From positions 1-7,897 of the forward strand of contig JACMQE010000004.1 in NCBI GenBank assembly GCA_014377145.1: a stretch of 7,897 nucleotides of DNA, written 5' to 3'. Each line of letters starts with the position of its first letter. The first letter of the stretch is position 1. The notes under the pieces were generated by a model. It saw nothing but the letters and a program-made list of their open reading frames with translations, had not been told where the DNA came from and did not search any database. Source of the DNA: Glaciimonas sp. Its GTDB lineage: Bacteria; Pseudomonadota; Gammaproteobacteria; Burkholderiales; Burkholderiaceae. The position numbers and the translations under genes are program-made. Below are positions 6,249 through 7,897 of this stretch, one piece after another.

Positions 6249-7897
6249 TGTGTGGCTTGGTAGGATTTCTCGGTGGTATTACCGGCGCAGATGGCGATTT
6301 TGCTTTGCTGCGCCGTATGTCGTATCCACTCATTCATCGTGGTCCGGATGATGGTGGGACTTGGTTCGAGAGCGCGCAGCGAATTGGGTTAGGCCACCGC
6401 CGCCTGTCGATTGTGGATTTATCCCCTGCGGGTCATCAGCCGATGGTGTCAGCCAGCGGGCGATATGTGATGGCCTTTAATGGCGAGATATACAACCACC
6501 TTGGTATTCGCACGGAATTAGAAGAGCTGGGGCAAGCAGCAACTTGGCGCGGGCATTCGGATACCGAAACTTTGCTGGCCGGGATTGAGGCTTGGGGGGT
6601 GGTAGTTACGCTCAAGAAAGCCATTGGCATGTTTGCCATTGCCTTGTGGGACAAGCAAACGCGCACGCTGACCTTGGCACGCGACCGCATGGGTGAAAAA
6701 CCACTCTATTACGGCTGGCAGGGCAGCGGCAACGAGCGGGTATTTTTGTTTGGCTCGGAACTCAAGGCCCTCAAGACGCATCCGGTTTTTACAGTAGACA
6801 TTGACCGCGGTGCGTTGTGCCTGCTGCTGCGGCATAACTACATCCCCGCACCGTATTCCATTTACCAAGGTATAGCCAAGCTGGAGCCGGGCTGTTTGTT
6901 GTCTGTTTCATTGGCGCAGCCTGAACCCAGGATTTGGAAGTATTGGGACGCGGTTCAAGTGGCGCGCGTTGGCGTGGCGCAGCCATTTGCGGGTACGGCG
7001 GATCAGGCGGTGGACGCATTGGAAGTGTTGGCCAAAGACGCAGTGCGCCAGCAAATGATGGCTGATGTACCGCTGGGGGCATTTTTGTCGGGGGGCATTG
7101 ATTCCTCCACCGTGGTAGCGTTGATGCAGGCGCAGTCTTCACGTCCGGTCAAAACGTTTACCATCGGTTTTAACGAAGAAGGTTACAACGAGGCAGTTCA
7201 CGCCAAGGCAGTGGCACGGCATTTGGGCACTGAGCATACCGAGTTGTATGTGTCACCGCAGCAGGCAATGGAGGTGATCCCGCGTTTGCCCGGCTTGTAT
7301 TGCGAGCCGTTTGCGGATTCATCTCAGATCCCGACGTTTTTGGTGAGCCAGTTGGCTAAACAGCATGTCACGGTGTCGTTGTCGGGTGATGCGGGCGATG
7401 AGCTGTTTTGCGGGTACAACCGCTACCAGATTACCGAAAAGTTGTGGCGTAAATTGGCGCTTGTGCCTGCGCCATTGCGTGCTTTGATGGAGAAGGGTAT
7501 TACTGCTTTGTCCCCCACCGCATGGGACAGTTTGGCCGGCATTATTCCCGGTGCTGGGCGTTATGCTGCCCTGGGTGACAAGTTGCACAAGGGGGCGGGT
7601 GTTTTGGCCAGCGCTACGGCGGATGAGTTGTTTCTGGGCATGGTCTCGCACCAGCGCAATCCCGAGGATTGGGTGATTGGCGGGCAAGAGCCCCCTACCC
7701 ATTTGACGGGCCTGCGCCCGGACTTGGCCGGGCTAGGTACGGTGGAGCGGATGATGGCGTTGGACGCGATCAGCTATTTGCCGGATGACATCCTGGTCAA
7801 GGTGGATCGTGCGGGAATGGGCGTGTCGCTCGAAAGCCGGGTGCCGTTCTTGGACCACCGGGTGGTCGAATTTGCGTGGTCATTGCCGCTTAGCTAC
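6248..7897 (+). CDS. asnB: AsnB-type glutamine-hydrolysing asparagine synthetase / amidotransferase (3' partial)
   Basis: The N-terminal class II glutaminase domain releases ammonia, and the C-terminal ATP-pyrophosphatase domain uses it on an acyl-adenylate. The start ATG overlaps the GT4 stop by one base and leaves Cys2 as the nucleophile after Met removal. Glutaminase motifs are RGPDDGG at 31-37, HRRLSIVDL at 50-58, FNGEIYN at 77-83 and SDTET at 104-108. The synthetase domain has the PPi loop SGGIDSS at 281-287, FTIGF after it, LSGDAGDELFCGYNRY from 378, and DDILVKVDRAGMGVSLESR from 513, with conserved Lys518 and Asp520. The frame is open for 550 codons to the window end. Family members are commonly 600-650 residues, so the C-terminus is missing. 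Known family: WbpS of Pseudomonas aeruginosa O-antigen loci is an AsnB homologue thought to amidate a uronic acid. By context this copy may do likewise, but ordinary asparagine synthesis is not excluded. GC is high, about 62% in one line. Confidence 0.93.
   Translation, partial: MCGLVGFLGGITGADGDFALLRRMSYPLIHRGPDDGGTWFESAQRIGLGHRRLSIVDLSPAGHQPMVSASGRYVMAFNGEIYNHLGIRTELEELGQAATWRGHSDTETLLAGIEAWGVVVTLKKAIGMFAIALWDKQTRTLTLARDRMGEKPLYYGWQGSGNERVFLFGSELKALKTHPVFTVDIDRGALCLLLRHNYIPAPYSIYQGIAKLEPGCLLSVSLAQPEPRIWKYWDAVQVARVGVAQPFAGTADQAVDALEVLAKDAVRQQMMADVPLGAFLSGGIDSSTVVALMQAQSSRPVKTFTIGFNEEGYNEAVHAKAVARHLGTEHTELYVSPQQAMEVIPRLPGLYCEPFADSSQIPTFLVSQLAKQHVTVSLSGDAGDELFCGYNRYQITEKLWRKLALVPAPLRALMEKGITALSPTAWDSLAGIIPGAGRYAALGDKLHKGAGVLASATADELFLGMVSHQRNPEDWVIGGQEPPTHLTGLRPDLAGLGTVERMMALDAISYLPDDILVKVDRAGMGVSLESRVPFLDHRVVEFAWSLPLSY

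Noticed and set aside
7114..7122. Second GGTAGCGTT match to the ops core.
   Set aside because: It is again made by Val-Ala-Leu codons, here just after the SGGIDSS loop of asnB.
6789..7142. Open frames on the - strand opposite asnB, such as this 117-codon one.
   Set aside because: They are proline- and arginine-rich antisense artefacts of the GC-rich asnB coding strand. All AsnB motifs are intact on the + strand.

Overview
The window is a stretch of a Gram-negative cell-surface polysaccharide locus, most likely an O-antigen (LPS) cluster of the Wzx/Wzy-dependent type. Seven genes lie head to tail on the + strand with almost no spacing, so they probably form one operon. Both end genes run off the window. 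I see no genes on the - strand, no RNA genes, no insertion sequence, no CRISPR array and no stretch over 300 bases without a gene.

Layout: (1) 1-945, the C-terminal part of a PLP-dependent sugar aminotransferase of the FdtB/QdtB-like DegT/DnrJ/EryC1/StrS family. (2) 956-2206, a Wzx flippase related to WzxE. (3) 2161-2766, a left-handed beta-helix (hexapeptide repeat) acetyltransferase overlapping the wzx 3' end. (4) 2842-3753, a GT2 glycosyltransferase. (5) 3818-5104, a multi-pass membrane protein that is the best candidate for the polymerase Wzy. (6) 5094-6248, a GT4 glycosyltransferase. (7) 6248-7897, an AsnB-type glutamine-dependent amidotransferase cut by the window end.

How they fit together (inference from family roles): the aminotransferase makes a nucleotide-activated amino-dideoxy sugar. 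The GT2 and GT4 enzymes add sugars to an undecaprenyl-linked repeat unit on the cytoplasmic face. The acetyltransferase, and possibly the AsnB homologue, decorate sugars. Wzx flips the unit and Wzy polymerises it in the periplasm. The initiating transferase, chain-length regulator, ligase and most nucleotide-sugar genes are not in view.

Base composition is strongly mosaic. Sampled 60-base lines give about 63% GC in the aminotransferase and 62% in asnB. The 5' half of wzx is near 50%, falling to about 37-38% at its 3' end. The wzy gene is near 32% in one sampled line, and GC rises again to about 62% by 160 bases into the GT4 gene. This is the usual signature of a serotype-specific core exchanged between strains. 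The GC-rich flanks and the type of locus suggest a proteobacterium, perhaps a betaproteobacterium, but I cannot name the organism from the sequence.

I do not see evidence of an undescribed system. The points most worth a second look are the possible uronic-acid amidation role of the AsnB homologue, a strong 10-bp hairpin close to the GC step in the GT4 gene, and an 8-T tract in the acetyltransferase gene.
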